From Symsagittifera roscoffensis (taxonomy: Eukaryota > Xenacoelomorpha > Acoela > Convolutidae), in contig NC_087065.1 of assembly GCF_963678635.1 (NCBI RefSeq), positions 57,066,754-57,130,753 of the forward strand: a stretch of DNA of 64,000 bases, given 5' to 3'. Below, one piece after another: positions 1 to 9,305 of this stretch. The translations under genes and the position numbers were made by a program. The first letter of the stretch is position 1. Every line of letters begins with the position of its first letter. The notes under the pieces were generated by a model. That model saw only the letters and a program-made list of their open reading frames with translations, was not told the DNA's origin and made no database searches.

Positions 1-150
1 AAGTCGCGACTGCTAGCAAACTTCCGCAACTACAGCACCCCACAAGAGGCGACAGCCGCTATGTTGTATGCAGTATACGCCTTCTTCCAAATCCTTGTTC
101 GACTGAACGTACTCATAGCACTAATCGTGGCAGCACTCACCCAGATATAT
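1..150 (+). CDS. TRP-family cation channel, exon with last transmembrane segment (gene runs off the left edge)
   Basis: Frame 1 is open from the first base and ends at position 150 on a complete codon, followed by a GTACGT splice donor. The peptide has a long hydrophobic helix (FFQILVRLNVLIALIVAAL) and then TQIY. This fits segment S6 of a TRP channel because the next exon encodes the TRP-box helix. The protein would be a plasma-membrane cation channel subunit. The remaining transmembrane and N-terminal exons lie upstream of the window. All five exons seen here join in phase 0, which supports the model. The subfamily (TRPC-like) is inferred from the next exon. The transmembrane part alone would not decide it. 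Confidence 0.75.
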
Positions 151-385
151 GTACGTACCCAAGAAGCCTAATGTCCTTCTAACAGAAACTGTTTTTATTG
201 ATGGTTTTTTAAAAAGTTTTCATAATAATTCAAGACGCCCGAAACTAGCTCTAAATCATTAAATGAAGTACAGCAATAAACAAGTTAAAATGATTCCTCA
301 ATTTACTTATGATTGAAAAACCAAGATTGCTAAGAACGTTTATAGGGTTAATAACCATGGTATCTGTATATTTTGTACCGTTTAG

Positions 386-577
386 CAACGTGCCAACGAG
401 GAGTTCAAGTTCTACCGGACGAAAGTGATGGTTGCGTTTATAGACCCAGAAGACAACACTTGGGTGCCCTCTCCCCTCAACCTCATCCCCACTGTGAGGG
501 AGGTGCAGAAGTGGATAGTGGACAGAGCAGAGCGGAAGAGGATGGGGAGCAGCTTCACCACCAGTGACACAATTAAG
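386..577 (+). CDS. TRP channel, TRP-box exon
   Basis: This exon follows a TTTAG acceptor and ends before GTATCC. It is 64 codons, phase 0 at both ends. The peptide contains EFKFYRTKVMVAF followed by a P-x-P-L-N-L-I-P block. In TRPC-type channels the helix after S6 has the pattern E-W-K-F-x-R-x-K-L-W, followed by a P-P-F-N-x-I-P segment, so the match is good in both order and spacing. The TRP helix couples the pore gate to the cytoplasmic domains. The intron before it (151-385, 235 bp) holds nothing I recognise. The donor is weaker than the others, so the 3' end of the exon is slightly less certain. Confidence 0.75.
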
Positions 578-598
578 GTATCCTGCCACTCGGTCGAG

Positions 599-646
599 AT
601 CCCTATTTGATCACATCCCTATTTGATCACATCCCTAGTTGATCAC
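599..646 (+). repeat. 16-bp tandem repeat, three copies
   Basis: The unit ATCCCTATTTGATCAC is repeated three times head to tail in the intron, just after the exon-2 donor. The third copy has one change (AGTT for ATTT). A looser run of GCAAGAT-like words follows at about 715-760. Confidence 0.9.
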
Positions 647-1016
647 ACTCGGTCGATAATCCTAGACTATCAAGGAACGTTATCTTGCATGGTTTTTTAA
701 ATTATAAGATGATGCAAATCTTTTAAAGATCTTGCAAGATCATGCAAGATAATATCTTTTCAAGATGTGAACACTAGGAACTCAGTAAAAATCGCCTAAA
801 ATTCAGCAAATATTAATATGAAAACGCTAATCAAAAACCATCCATATCAAGATATGAACGGAATCCGCCAAAAAAGGAAGAGCCAACGTGGTTCAAATCA
901 TGCTTCAAATTATTCGTTAAATCTCGTTCCTGGTGAGAGGGTTCGAAATGATTAATGCGAATTACTATTAATGCAAAAATGCTGCATGGCGAAACTGCTA
1001 CCGGTTGAAGTCGATG

Positions 1017-1380
1017 CAGGGGCGGATATAGAATTTTCTCAAAGGGAAGGACTTTCAAAAACTTTATCAACCTTTTTTTTGTCGATCAGAATGAATTTTC
1101 GAGCAATCCCAAAACACTATAAAGACCTTATTTTTACAAAAAAAATTGCAGCAGGCTAATTTTTGGAAAAGTAGGTTAAAAATGCCGTTTTTGGGCATCT
1201 TTTTCAAAATTTTTTGGCGCTTTCCTTCAAAATTAGTACATATTGGTGCCAAAGGCCGCCTTAAGAAAACTCTAGGGTTGGTTAGCCGAAAATGGATGTC
1301 AAAAAATAACATCAAAGCGGGGACCCGTTGGTTGGTAAAAGACCCGACATCCCACCCTAAACCCGCCCTTGGGGCGATGG
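1017..1380. mobile_element. Terminal-inverted-repeat element (family T), intronic copy
   Basis: It begins with CAGGGGCGGATATAG and ends with an approximate inverse (CGCCCTTGGGGCG). The internal sequence is clearly shared with 21500-21690 (GCCAAAGGC core, GGTCAGCC/GGTTAGCC, AAAATGGAT blocks) and, inverted, with 56150-56449 and 59850-59929. No transposase frame is present, so this is a non-autonomous DNA element. The superfamily is not determined. Short ORFs across it on both strands are chance. Confidence 0.6.
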
Positions 1381-1493
1381 GCAATTTTCATGCGAAAGAA
1401 ATAGCTAAATTCCTCTCTTTAACTTCTCATTAACTTTTACACGCATGAATTTTTCCAATTCATCAGTTAATAAAATTAATGTTTTTGTTTCAG

Positions 1494-1550
1494 GAGCGAA
1501 TGATGAGGGAGGCTTCTGAGAAAAGTCGACTGGAGAAATTAGCTATAAGT
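1494..1550 (+). CDS. TRP channel, 19-codon exon
   Basis: This small exon follows the acceptor TTTTTGTTTCAG and ends at a consensus GTAAGT donor. It encodes 19 residues (starting ERMMREASEKSR) rich in charged residues, phase 0 on both sides, consistent with a cytoplasmic C-terminal helix. The following intron runs from 1551 to 13136 and is inflated by the BEL retrotransposon at 2255-11436. The stretch 1551-2254 shows no gene. Confidence 0.7.
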
Positions 1551-2249
1551 GTAAGTTTTGACTGTAGTTTGTTTGTGTGTCTTACTTTTTTCATAAAATT
1601 TGCTGTCCATATCGCATTTGATGGACGAGAAGCAATTATGGAATTATTCTGTTTACGCTCATCCAATTTTTTATACACAGTTGCCCTGATGAATGCGGTC
1701 GCGTGATCCGTCATCATATGGAATCTCCGAGACTGTTTTACTTAGCTTCTACTCCTTTGCTATTTTCCACTCTGTACCAACATGTCAATTAATCTGGAAG
1801 CTGCTCAATTCAAACATCTACATCAAGAATTTAAAAAATCATAATAATTGATATTTTTTTGAAGGTAAGTTTTTTAATCAACATTCAAACTAATTGAGAG
1901 GCAGAATATAAAGTTAGTGGAAAATAGCAAACAAACTATTGTAACACGTTGGAACCAAAAATTCAGTGTTGAAATATATCAATTCAAAAATCATGAAAAA
2001 GCCAAATTTTTTATTCCTCATTAGTTAATGATCGGAAGTGATCAAGCCAAAAGTCGCTCAACGCTTACTTTTCCATTTAAAATGAAAGGTTTTGATGCAT
2101 TCTAAAGCTCACTTTTCGAATCAATTTTTCAACAAATTTTTATATTCTTCGATGGAATAGAGCATGTTTATAACCCAGTTATGAAAAACTAGCAAGGATA
2201 GCCGCTTGATTTTTTTCAAATTAGTGTTGGTTCTTGCGAGTCTATGATA

Positions 2250-2254
2250 AAAGG
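2250..2254. other. Target-site duplication AAAGG, left copy
   Basis: AAAGG directly precedes the left LTR and is repeated directly after the right LTR at 11437-11441. A 5-bp duplication is usual for BEL/Pao integration. Confidence 0.75.
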
Positions 2255-2747
2255 TGTGCGCGTCAATCTCCACGATTATATAAAAAACGGTTTTTTAAAC
2301 ACTTTAATTAAAGAGTATTTTCTCGGCAAAATAACTCCGGAAATTTGAAAATATAAGGATAATTTATAATGTTTAACAAGCTTTATCATCGGTAACATCG
2401 GCCACAATAAACTGCATAACTCAAAGCAAGCTGCAAAAATGGCCAGTATTTGTCCTTGAGACAAATTGCTCTTTTTAAAGGTCAGCCTTAACCAAGGCTG
2501 AACCAAATTAGAGCGAAAAGACGGTTAAAATGGGTTTTGGGGGGACCGAACCTGGTTACGGAGCATCCCATCAAGTTCGGTGCACATTCGAGTTCTAGAA
2601 AGGAAATGACCTAGGCGGGATTCGAACCGGCGCCGAAACCGCTGGGACGCACCATGTATACGCTCGGCTACTGTCCCTATATGCATTTATATTTTGGTTC
2701 AGTTTTATGCATTTATACTCTCGCACATTTACATTTGCGCTGCAACA
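2255..2747 (-). repeat. BEL 3' LTR
   Basis: Starts TGTGCGCGTC and ends GCTGCAACA on the plus strand (TG...CA). It is nearly identical to 10944-11436, with a handful of substitutions (for example GGCC/GGTC near 2400 and AGACGG/ATCCGG near 2520). It contains the tRNA-like segment at 2608-2677. Confidence 0.92.
2608..2677 (-). other. tRNA-like segment with pol III A and B boxes inside the LTR
   Basis: Read on the minus strand, the 70-nt segment has TAGCCGAGCG, an A-box match, and GGTTCGAATCC, an exact B-box match, at tRNA-like spacing. A D-arm (GCC with GGT) and most of a T-arm with loop TTCGAAT can be drawn. The acceptor and anticodon stems do not pair properly. It is therefore tRNA-like or tRNA-derived, not a convincing functional tRNA. 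It has the same orientation as the element and lies about 70-140 nt into the LTR. An identical-length copy is at 11297-11366. Confidence 0.55.
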
Positions 2748-3182
2748 TCCTCCGCCCCTAAAGACGGAAGAACAGGTGCGAGTTTTACGGTCGGTCGTAT
2801 CAGCTCGCTCGTAACAGTTTTGATATCGGCGGATCGGGCGCATCCGTCTTTGCCGTAGTGTAGTTTAGCAACACGGGCGAGTGGGTAATGCCCACGTGGG
2901 CTGTCGGGTTTGACTACCCAAACCAAGTCGCCGGTTTTCAGTGTGACATCCGAATCATTATGCCACTTTGCTCTCTTGTTGAGAAATGGTACATATTCAC
3001 GCAGCCAGCGTGACCAAACTGCGTTAGCGTACGATTGTGCTCTGGCGTAACGCTTTTTATTATCAAAGTTATCTTCGAAACTTAACGACGGGAAGCTAGC
3101 TGCGCTGTGACCGAGAATGAAGTGATTCGGGGTGAGTGCCTCTAGGTCGTGCGGATCGGAACTGACCGGAGTGATCGGTCTT
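2729..3182 (-). pseudogene. BEL integrase C-terminal tail (shifted frame)
   Basis: A third frame continues the integrase after a frameshift near 3150-3180. It encodes the conserved BEL tail: D-L-E-A-L-T-P-N-H-F-I-L-G, then a W-S-R-W-L-R-E-Y-V-P block, then a G-D-L-V-W-V region ending in a short tail near the polypurine tract. The L-T-P-N-H-F-x-L-G and G-D-L-V motifs are typical of the region after the catalytic core in BEL/Pao integrases. It belongs to the same polyprotein as the two frames upstream. The breaks are either mutations or assembly errors. Confidence 0.7.
2748..2760 (-). promoter_or_regulatory. BEL polypurine tract
   Basis: The minus strand reads AGGGGCGGAGGA immediately before the 3' LTR. 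This is the expected plus-strand DNA priming site for reverse transcription. Confidence 0.7.
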
Positions 3183-3384
3183 GCGTTAGTAATTGTTCAA
3201 CTAGGCAGAGCGTTGTTCCTAGAACTTCCTCAGTTAATCTCCTGTTGCCTAATATGTCGTACAACACTCGCTTAACACTTCTCACTAGCCGCTCCCAGGC
3301 GCCACCGTGATGAGGGGCACTGGGCGGATTAAACTTCCACTTAATGCCTTTGTGGACGAAAACGGCCGGGCGACTTTGTTCCAA
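3142..3384 (-). pseudogene. BEL integrase, catalytic Glu segment (shifted frame)
   Basis: After a frameshift near 3370-3385 this frame gives I-K-W-K-F-N-P-P-S-A-P-H-H-G-G-A-W-E-R-L-V. It contains the catalytic Glu of the integrase DDE triad in its usual BEL context (APH-x-GG-x-W-E-R). The last dozen residues are out of frame with the continuation at 3182-2729. Confidence 0.8.
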
Positions 3385-4472
3385 TTTTGGACACAGGATA
3401 GGAGCTCCTTTTGAGCACCAACAAAATTCGTGCCATTGTCAGAAAGAATGGTTTTGGGGGTACCTCGCCTTGCAATAAATCGCTCTACGCCCATGACGCA
3501 GGAACTAGTATCGAGAGATGGAACCAACTCGATGTGAACTGCTCGAGTCGTGAGGCAGGTAAATAGGAAACCCCATCTCTTTTCGGTACTTCGGCGTATT
3601 GGCACTTGAAACGGGCCAAAGTAATCAACACCTGTGTTGGAGAAGGGAGGCTGCTTGTAACCCAGTCTTTCAATCAGTAGGTCAGACATAATGGGCACAA
3701 CTGTTTTTGCTTTGCGCTTACGGCATGTTATGCAAGTATTTTCGATGTTCCCAAGTAACCAGCGCAACTTCAGAACAATGTATTTCAACTGAACTACAGC
3801 ACGCATGTAATCCAACCCCTGATGTGCATGTTGAAAGTGCATATGCCTAATCAACAAATGAGCAACTCGGTGTCGACCATCCAGTATTATTGGATGTTTG
3901 CTATCAAAGTCGGTATCAACAAGACGGCTGATACGTCCAGTTGAACGCAGGATGCCAGCTGGGCCGATGAACGGAGAATATTTAGCAATCCGACTTTTCT
4001 TTGTTATCAGTTTATCGGACTGAAGTATTTTCACTTCGGCAGGAAATGATTCGGACTGAGCGAGATAAATGAGCTTCTGCTCGGCAATATCTAACTCGGA
4101 CGGGTCGGTTATTTCAAGCGTTTTTGTACGGAAGTGTTTATGCGATGGTAGCACACGAAGCATAAACGCTAAAACACGTTTGTACTTTACAATTGAGCTG
4201 AATTTATCCCAATTTTTAAACAGACGGATCGACGGCGCTTTCTCAGATGAAGCATCAACAACAAACGTAGATGCAGTCTCAAGGCATGTATCAATGTCAC
4301 AGAGTGGGCCTTTTAATTGGATCTTTTTGGTGACATCAGTGTTCGGCTGGAATGGCCAATCACATGTCCTCAATATACTAGGGCCTCTAACCCAGCTGCT
4401 ATCCTTGAGAGATTCCGAAGAGATCCCTCGTGTGCCGGTATCAGCTGGGTTATCACCACTGAGTACATGATT
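3285..4472 (-). pseudogene. BEL end of RNase H and integrase zinc-binding and core domains
   Basis: This is in the same frame as the gag-pol ORF, separated from it only by the TAG at 4473-4475. It opens with a D-N-P-A-D block, the usual RNase H to integrase linker of BEL elements. It then has an H-x-H / C-x2-C zinc-binding region (HMHFQHAH ... CITCRKRK). The core has the first catalytic Asp in GVDYFGP and the second in SDNGTNF. The last 35 or so residues of the open frame are out of frame. The true continuation is the frame at 3384-3142. An intact element would make this as the C-terminal part of Pol. Confidence 0.85.
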
Positions 4473-7400
4473 CTATTGATCAATGGTGGTGGACTCCAAG
4501 ATTTCACCAGTGCGGTTTCCAACAAACACAGGAAGTTTGTTGCACGAGTTAAGCCACTGGAGAACGGTGGTAGAATCAGTCCACATGAATACATTGCTTA
4601 CTTTGAAAGTAAGCGCTTTCAAAATCTCTTCTTTGAGTCGAGTCGCAAGCAGAGCAGCCTGAAGCTCTAATTTGGGAATGGAGAGCATCTTCATAGGCGC
4701 TACACGGGCTTTCCCAAATACAAAAGCTAACTCGGTCTTTTGCGATTTAGCAAGTCGGGCTCGGAGAAACGATACGGCGCAAAAAACGTCCTTCGAACTA
4801 TCACCAAACGTGTGAAGTTCACAGCGGTCGAACGGTTCGGTAAAGTAGCTACGAGGTATCGTCAGAGTACCTAATAGTGGAAGTCCTGAGTGCCAATCTA
4901 GAAATTGTTGTTTAATTTCCTCTGGGAGATCATCATCCCACTTTTGACCACTGATTCTCCATATGTCTTTTAGTAAAAGGCGCGCTTTCACAGTATATGG
5001 AGCTACCAGTCCTATTGGATCAAAAACTGAGGAAACAAAACTCAACACGGTGCGTTGAGTAATTGCTTTATCTAGTGGTCGATCAACACCTCTACTTACT
5101 ACTAGGGTATCTTTTACATGATCCCACCTGAGACCAAGAACATGCGACGATTGGTCTGGACTCTTACAAATATCCTTAACTGACGGGTTGGACTCACGGT
5201 TGTCCGGATTAAGAGCGGTTGTAACTTCGGGTACATTGCTAACAAACTTTGTCAGGTTAAACCCACCTAATTTGAGCATTGCGACTAAGTCTTTACTTAG
5301 GCTAAGAGCGTCAGCGGTATTTTCGAACGAGTCAAGATAGTCGTCCATGTAAAACTTCTGGACAACGGCTGAAGCGGCTTCGGGGTATTCAGCTTGATTA
5401 TCAGAAGCAGTTTTTTGTAGCGCGAAATTCGCACAAGTTGGCGAATCACGAGCGCCAAAAATATGACGGGTGTATTGGTGAACCACCACACTTGAAGTGG
5501 GGTCCTCCCGCCACAAAAAACGGAGAGACGGTTGATCTCGCGCAAGTACTCCAACTTGTAAGAACATACCTTCTATGTCCGCTGAGACGGCGTACTTGTG
5601 TTGACGAAACCTCAACAGTACAAAAATAAGATTTTGAAGGAGATCCGGGCCAACCAAGAGAGATCTATTTAAGGAAGTGCCATGAAATTTGGATGCTCCA
5701 TTGAGCACACGGCGCACCTTGCCGGGTTTGTTCGGGTTCAAAACCGGATGATGTGGAAGATACCACTCACGTTCGCCTCGTGAGCTGGGATCGTGCGGGT
5801 TGACGGTTATGACATATCCTTTACTTATATCTTCTCTGATTGTTTCGGTATACTTCTCGCGAAGTAACGGATCTTTATCTAATCTTTTCTCTAACGACTT
5901 TAATTGGGCTAATGAAGAATAATAATTGTTAGGCAAGCTAACATCATTATCACTCCACAGCATCGGTACAGTGTAACGCTCACCATCGTGAACGGTTTCA
6001 GTTTTTAGGATCGACAAAGCACGCTTGTCTGCGGCGGAACGGGCATCTACTTGCTTGAACGCACCATACGACTCTAATTCGTACCAAGTTTTGATTTGGT
6101 CGGTCAGAGAAGTATCGTCCGTAACGCAGTTAAAGGAAGAAGAATTTAAGGACGAACGATCAGGAGACGGACCACTAATGACCCAACCTATCGGAAGTCG
6201 GACGGCGCACGGTGAGTCAAGTTCATCTCCGAAGACATGTTCGAGGGGTCTTATCGCATGATAGAAGTCCTGTCCTATAACTATCTCAATCTCTTTGTAA
6301 TTATACGCAGTCGTCTTTAACGGGGCTAGTTGCGGGTATTTGACCTGCAATTCGGAAACGTTTATAACATCGGGTCCTATGTACATGTTGTGCTTAACGA
6401 AAGCGACAAACGAAAACGAAAATTCACTTTCATTGGGCTTTGCGGAAACTTTCAAGTGAACTCGTTGAGTTTTAGATACCTTGGCTGAGTTAAAACCATC
6501 GGTCGTAACATTTACGAGCGTGCCAACTAATTTGAGACGTTCAACGAGTGCCGCGGAAACCCAAGAATGAGTGGAACCGGTGTCACAAAGTGCTAGTGCA
6601 TTCGAATTTTCCGAACCAGAGGACACATCTACCAACGCAACGGGAAGAATACCTTTTGCAGTTCCCTCACAAGGTTTAACACAAGCTGCGTTATTTGCAG
6701 AAGTAGTGTTTGTATTAGTTTGAGTCGATGGTGATCGGTCGGCCTCTTTGGGCGGGAAAACTTTCTCGGCTCCATGAAGAAGCACATTGTGAGTGCTCTC
6801 ACAGTCCTGTTTTGGGCATTTTTTTGCCTTTTGGCACTTTCGGAAGGTATGGTTGCCTTGTAAACAAGAAAAACAGAGCTTTTGTTCTGCTACATATTTA
6901 GCCTTTTGTGTTGCGTTTTTCTCTTTGAACACGGAACAGTTCCAGAGTGCATGCTGCCCTTTGCATAGCGAGCATGGAGGAAACCTTGTCTTTTCTCTAC
7001 TTTTCTCATCCTTAGAACTTACCTTAGTGTTACCTGCAAGCACTTTTGTAACTACTTTTTGTGTAACTGGTTCTTCAGACTTACCCTTAGAATTGATCGT
7101 TTTCAGCCTCTCATGACCCTCCGCTTTTTCTTTGAGCCATTCATTGAAATCTAGCAGAGTTGGTCTATGCCATTGGCGTCTTACGGTTTGCATCGACCAT
7201 GCCTCCTTAAGGTTCGGGGGAAGCTTACTCACAGCCTGATTCAGTAAGTTAACACTTTTCAGGTCGTCGTTAAAAGACAGAGACTTGAATACGGCAACAA
7301 GTCCAGAAATTGCAGAGGAAAATCCAATTACATTTTCCGAGTTATGCATTTTCAGCGGCGGAAAATTACTCAATTTATCTAGGTGAGCCCCTACTACAGC

Positions 7401-9305
7401 ATGCGGCTGCCCGAATTTTCTTTGAAGAGTTGCTAATGCGTCTTTATATAGTACTCCGCTATAGCTATACTCAGCGATTGCGGATTTTGATTTACCCACT
7501 ACGAGCGTTTTCAGATAGGTAAGCTTTTCATCGTCACTGAGTATGGCTGAATCGACCGTCGATGTGAATTGCCCAAACCACTCATGCCAATTAAGTGGGT
7601 TGCCATCGAACTGGGTCAGCTTCCACTCAGGGAGATGATCTTTTCGGCTGTGCATGAGTATATTAACCAACTCTCGTGTCGAAAGTGGACGCTCGACGTC
7701 TGCACCAGGTGAATTACCGGGAGTTGGCTCTGTGTAATTCGAAGAGTTACCGTGACAATCAGGAACGAACGGTTGATTAGCATGTGAAAAGTTTTCAGGC
7801 TGCGCAAAGAACACAGTCCCTCCATTTGTATAAGGAACAAAATTATTCCTAGGAACAATCGGAGTTACTGCGGAAAAAACAGTTGTCGAAGGAACGTAGT
7901 GCTGTTGAGTTGACATTAAAGGGGTAGCAACAGCTGGTCTCCACAAATTACTATAAGGATTGTAGTGGTCACTTGAAAAGTTATAACTACTAACGGGAAC
8001 ACCCATATGTTGTTGTGATGGGGCTACAGGTGCTTGGTAGCCAACTACTACTGATCCTGCAGTGTGATGACTTAAAGAAACATGATTAACTGCTGTTGAT
8101 GCAGGAACAAACGGTGTTACACCAGAAGGAACTTCTGCAGATGATGGCGGAGCAAAATAGTTTTCAGAAGTTACCGGGACTACTGAACCTGTGTTTGGAT
8201 TGCCTAGCACCGGATGAGTGGACAAAAAAGTTTGCTGAGGCAAATTATTAGAAACAGGTTGAATGACCTGCTGTAACCCTACTGGATTGTTAACGGAAAC
8301 CTGCGATCGGACCAAATTCGACAAATTATGATGTTGTCCGTGAATGTGGTTACTGTAATACACTCCCGGATCACTAGAAGCTGCGTGGCCGTTATTCACG
8401 CCTGTAAAACTTGATGAGACCAAGTAATTTGTTGATGCAGGATAAGTTGCCTCAGGAGCTGTTGAACGAACGTGCTGCTCTTGATTGGGAACTACAACAG
8501 CATCAGGCTGATTGTGGTCGACAGATTCGACCCAGTGACGCGTACGATCCTTTTCGTCAATTGATAGTTGTGGAGAGATTCGAGTTAAACCACTTTCCTC
8601 AGCATTCTCACTGATTTCCGACAACTCATCTTCTAACTCAAGCCCTTTCAACTCAATTTCTGCCAGTTTTTTCCTGTGTTCTTCAGCCAATTCTTCCAAC
8701 TCTAAACGGCTTTGTTGTTCTTTCAGTCTTAATGATACCTTTGCCTGAAACTCAAGTTCCTCTTGTTGTTTCTTTAAAATCATTAAATCGCGCTTTTTCT
8801 CAGAAAGTGTTTTCGACGGAGCGGCGGTATAACTAGATTTCTGAGAGCCCGATTGCTGATGTCGGCTGCTTCGATGCGACAACTTAGAGCGGGTATCTGT
8901 TTTATGCGACCGGGGTTTTTCACTTTTTTCAGAATGATGAGAAACTTTTGAGCTGCTATCAATTTTGTCCGGCTCTGTTACTGCCTCAAAACTTGTTTTA
9001 TATGTGATAGCTTCCTGCAAAACTTTATCGTTGCTTTGAGTCAACTTATGAAGCCACATATCCTGTGCCGGTATCAATTCGTCGGGATTGGCACTTTTTG
9101 CAGCCATAACAATCAACTCAGTATTTATCTCGACCGCTTGCTCTATATAGTTCCTACATTTTTCAATATAAGTATCAATTTTTGAGCAACGACTCTGACT
9201 CTCTATGTATTCTAAAATTATCTCGTGGCATTTATAAAGTTCGTTTTCGAGAGTGCTACGTTTCTCAAACAACTTCTTAATTTTCTTCTGAAACTTAACT
9301 TTCAT
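4473..9305 (-). CDS. BEL/Pao Gag-protease-RT-RNase H polyprotein
   Basis: The frame is open without a break for about 1,610 codons from the ATG at 9305. The open frame extends to 9371 but without an ATG there. Residues are counted from 9371. A charged coiled coil rich in K, E and L is at about 187-253. A proline/serine/asparagine-rich stretch follows, then a BEL Gag domain (DUF1759-like, L-T-x-F-D-G-N-P-L-N-W) at about 590-710. Two zinc knuckles are at about 804-850 (CSLCKGQHALWNC and CFSCLQGNHTFRKC). The aspartic protease motif LCDTGS is near 927. RT has D-I-E-G-M-F and YMDDYLDS near 1340. RNase H has FGDSSKD near 1523 and WTDSTT near 1595. It stops at a TAG lying in the conserved linker before D-N-P-A-D. 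That position is normally a Trp codon, so a single TGG to TAG change is likely. Confidence 0.93.
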   Translation of the reverse strand: MKVKFQKKIKKLFEKRSTLENELYKCHEIILEYIESQSRCSKIDTYIEKCRNYIEQAVEINTELIVMAAKSANPDELIPAQDMWLHKLTQSNDKVLQEAITYKTSFEAVTEPDKIDSSSKVSHHSEKSEKPRSHKTDTRSKLSHRSSRHQQSGSQKSSYTAAPSKTLSEKKRDLMILKKQQEELEFQAKVSLRLKEQQSRLELEELAEEHRKKLAEIELKGLELEDELSEISENAEESGLTRISPQLSIDEKDRTRHWVESVDHNQPDAVVVPNQEQHVRSTAPEATYPASTNYLVSSSFTGVNNGHAASSDPGVYYSNHIHGQHHNLSNLVRSQVSVNNPVGLQQVIQPVSNNLPQQTFLSTHPVLGNPNTGSVVPVTSENYFAPPSSAEVPSGVTPFVPASTAVNHVSLSHHTAGSVVVGYQAPVAPSQQHMGVPVSSYNFSSDHYNPYSNLWRPAVATPLMSTQQHYVPSTTVFSAVTPIVPRNNFVPYTNGGTVFFAQPENFSHANQPFVPDCHGNSSNYTEPTPGNSPGADVERPLSTRELVNILMHSRKDHLPEWKLTQFDGNPLNWHEWFGQFTSTVDSAILSDDEKLTYLKTLVVGKSKSAIAEYSYSGVLYKDALATLQRKFGQPHAVVGAHLDKLSNFPPLKMHNSENVIGFSSAISGLVAVFKSLSFNDDLKSVNLLNQAVSKLPPNLKEAWSMQTVRRQWHRPTLLDFNEWLKEKAEGHERLKTINSKGKSEEPVTQKVVTKVLAGNTKVSSKDEKSREKTRFPPCSLCKGQHALWNCSVFKEKNATQKAKYVAEQKLCFSCLQGNHTFRKCQKAKKCPKQDCESTHNVLLHGAEKVFPPKEADRSPSTQTNTNTTSANNAACVKPCEGTAKGILPVALVDVSSGSENSNALALCDTGSTHSWVSAALVERLKLVGTLVNVTTDGFNSAKVSKTQRVHLKVSAKPNESEFSFSFVAFVKHNMYIGPDVINVSELQVKYPQLAPLKTTAYNYKEIEIVIGQDFYHAIRPLEHVFGDELDSPCAVRLPIGWVISGPSPDRSSLNSSSFNCVTDDTSLTDQIKTWYELESYGAFKQVDARSAADKRALSILKTETVHDGERYTVPMLWSDNDVSLPNNYYSSLAQLKSLEKRLDKDPLLREKYTETIREDISKGYVITVNPHDPSSRGEREWYLPHHPVLNPNKPGKVRRVLNGASKFHGTSLNRSLLVGPDLLQNLIFVLLRFRQHKYAVSADIEGMFLQVGVLARDQPSLRFLWREDPTSSVVVHQYTRHIFGARDSPTCANFALQKTASDNQAEYPEAASAVVQKFYMDDYLDSFENTADALSLSKDLVAMLKLGGFNLTKFVSNVPEVTTALNPDNRESNPSVKDICKSPDQSSHVLGLRWDHVKDTLVVSRGVDRPLDKAITQRTVLSFVSSVFDPIGLVAPYTVKARLLLKDIWRISGQKWDDDLPEEIKQQFLDWHSGLPLLGTLTIPRSYFTEPFDRCELHTFGDSSKDVFCAVSFLRARLAKSQKTELAFVFGKARVAPMKMLSIPKLELQAALLATRLKEEILKALTFKVSNVFMWTDSTTVLQWLNSCNKLPVFVGNRTGEILESTTIDQ

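Noticed and set aside
1067-1384. ORFs of 95-105 codons on both strands in the first intron region
   Set aside because: They lie across the non-coding family T element and have no relation to the TRP exons.
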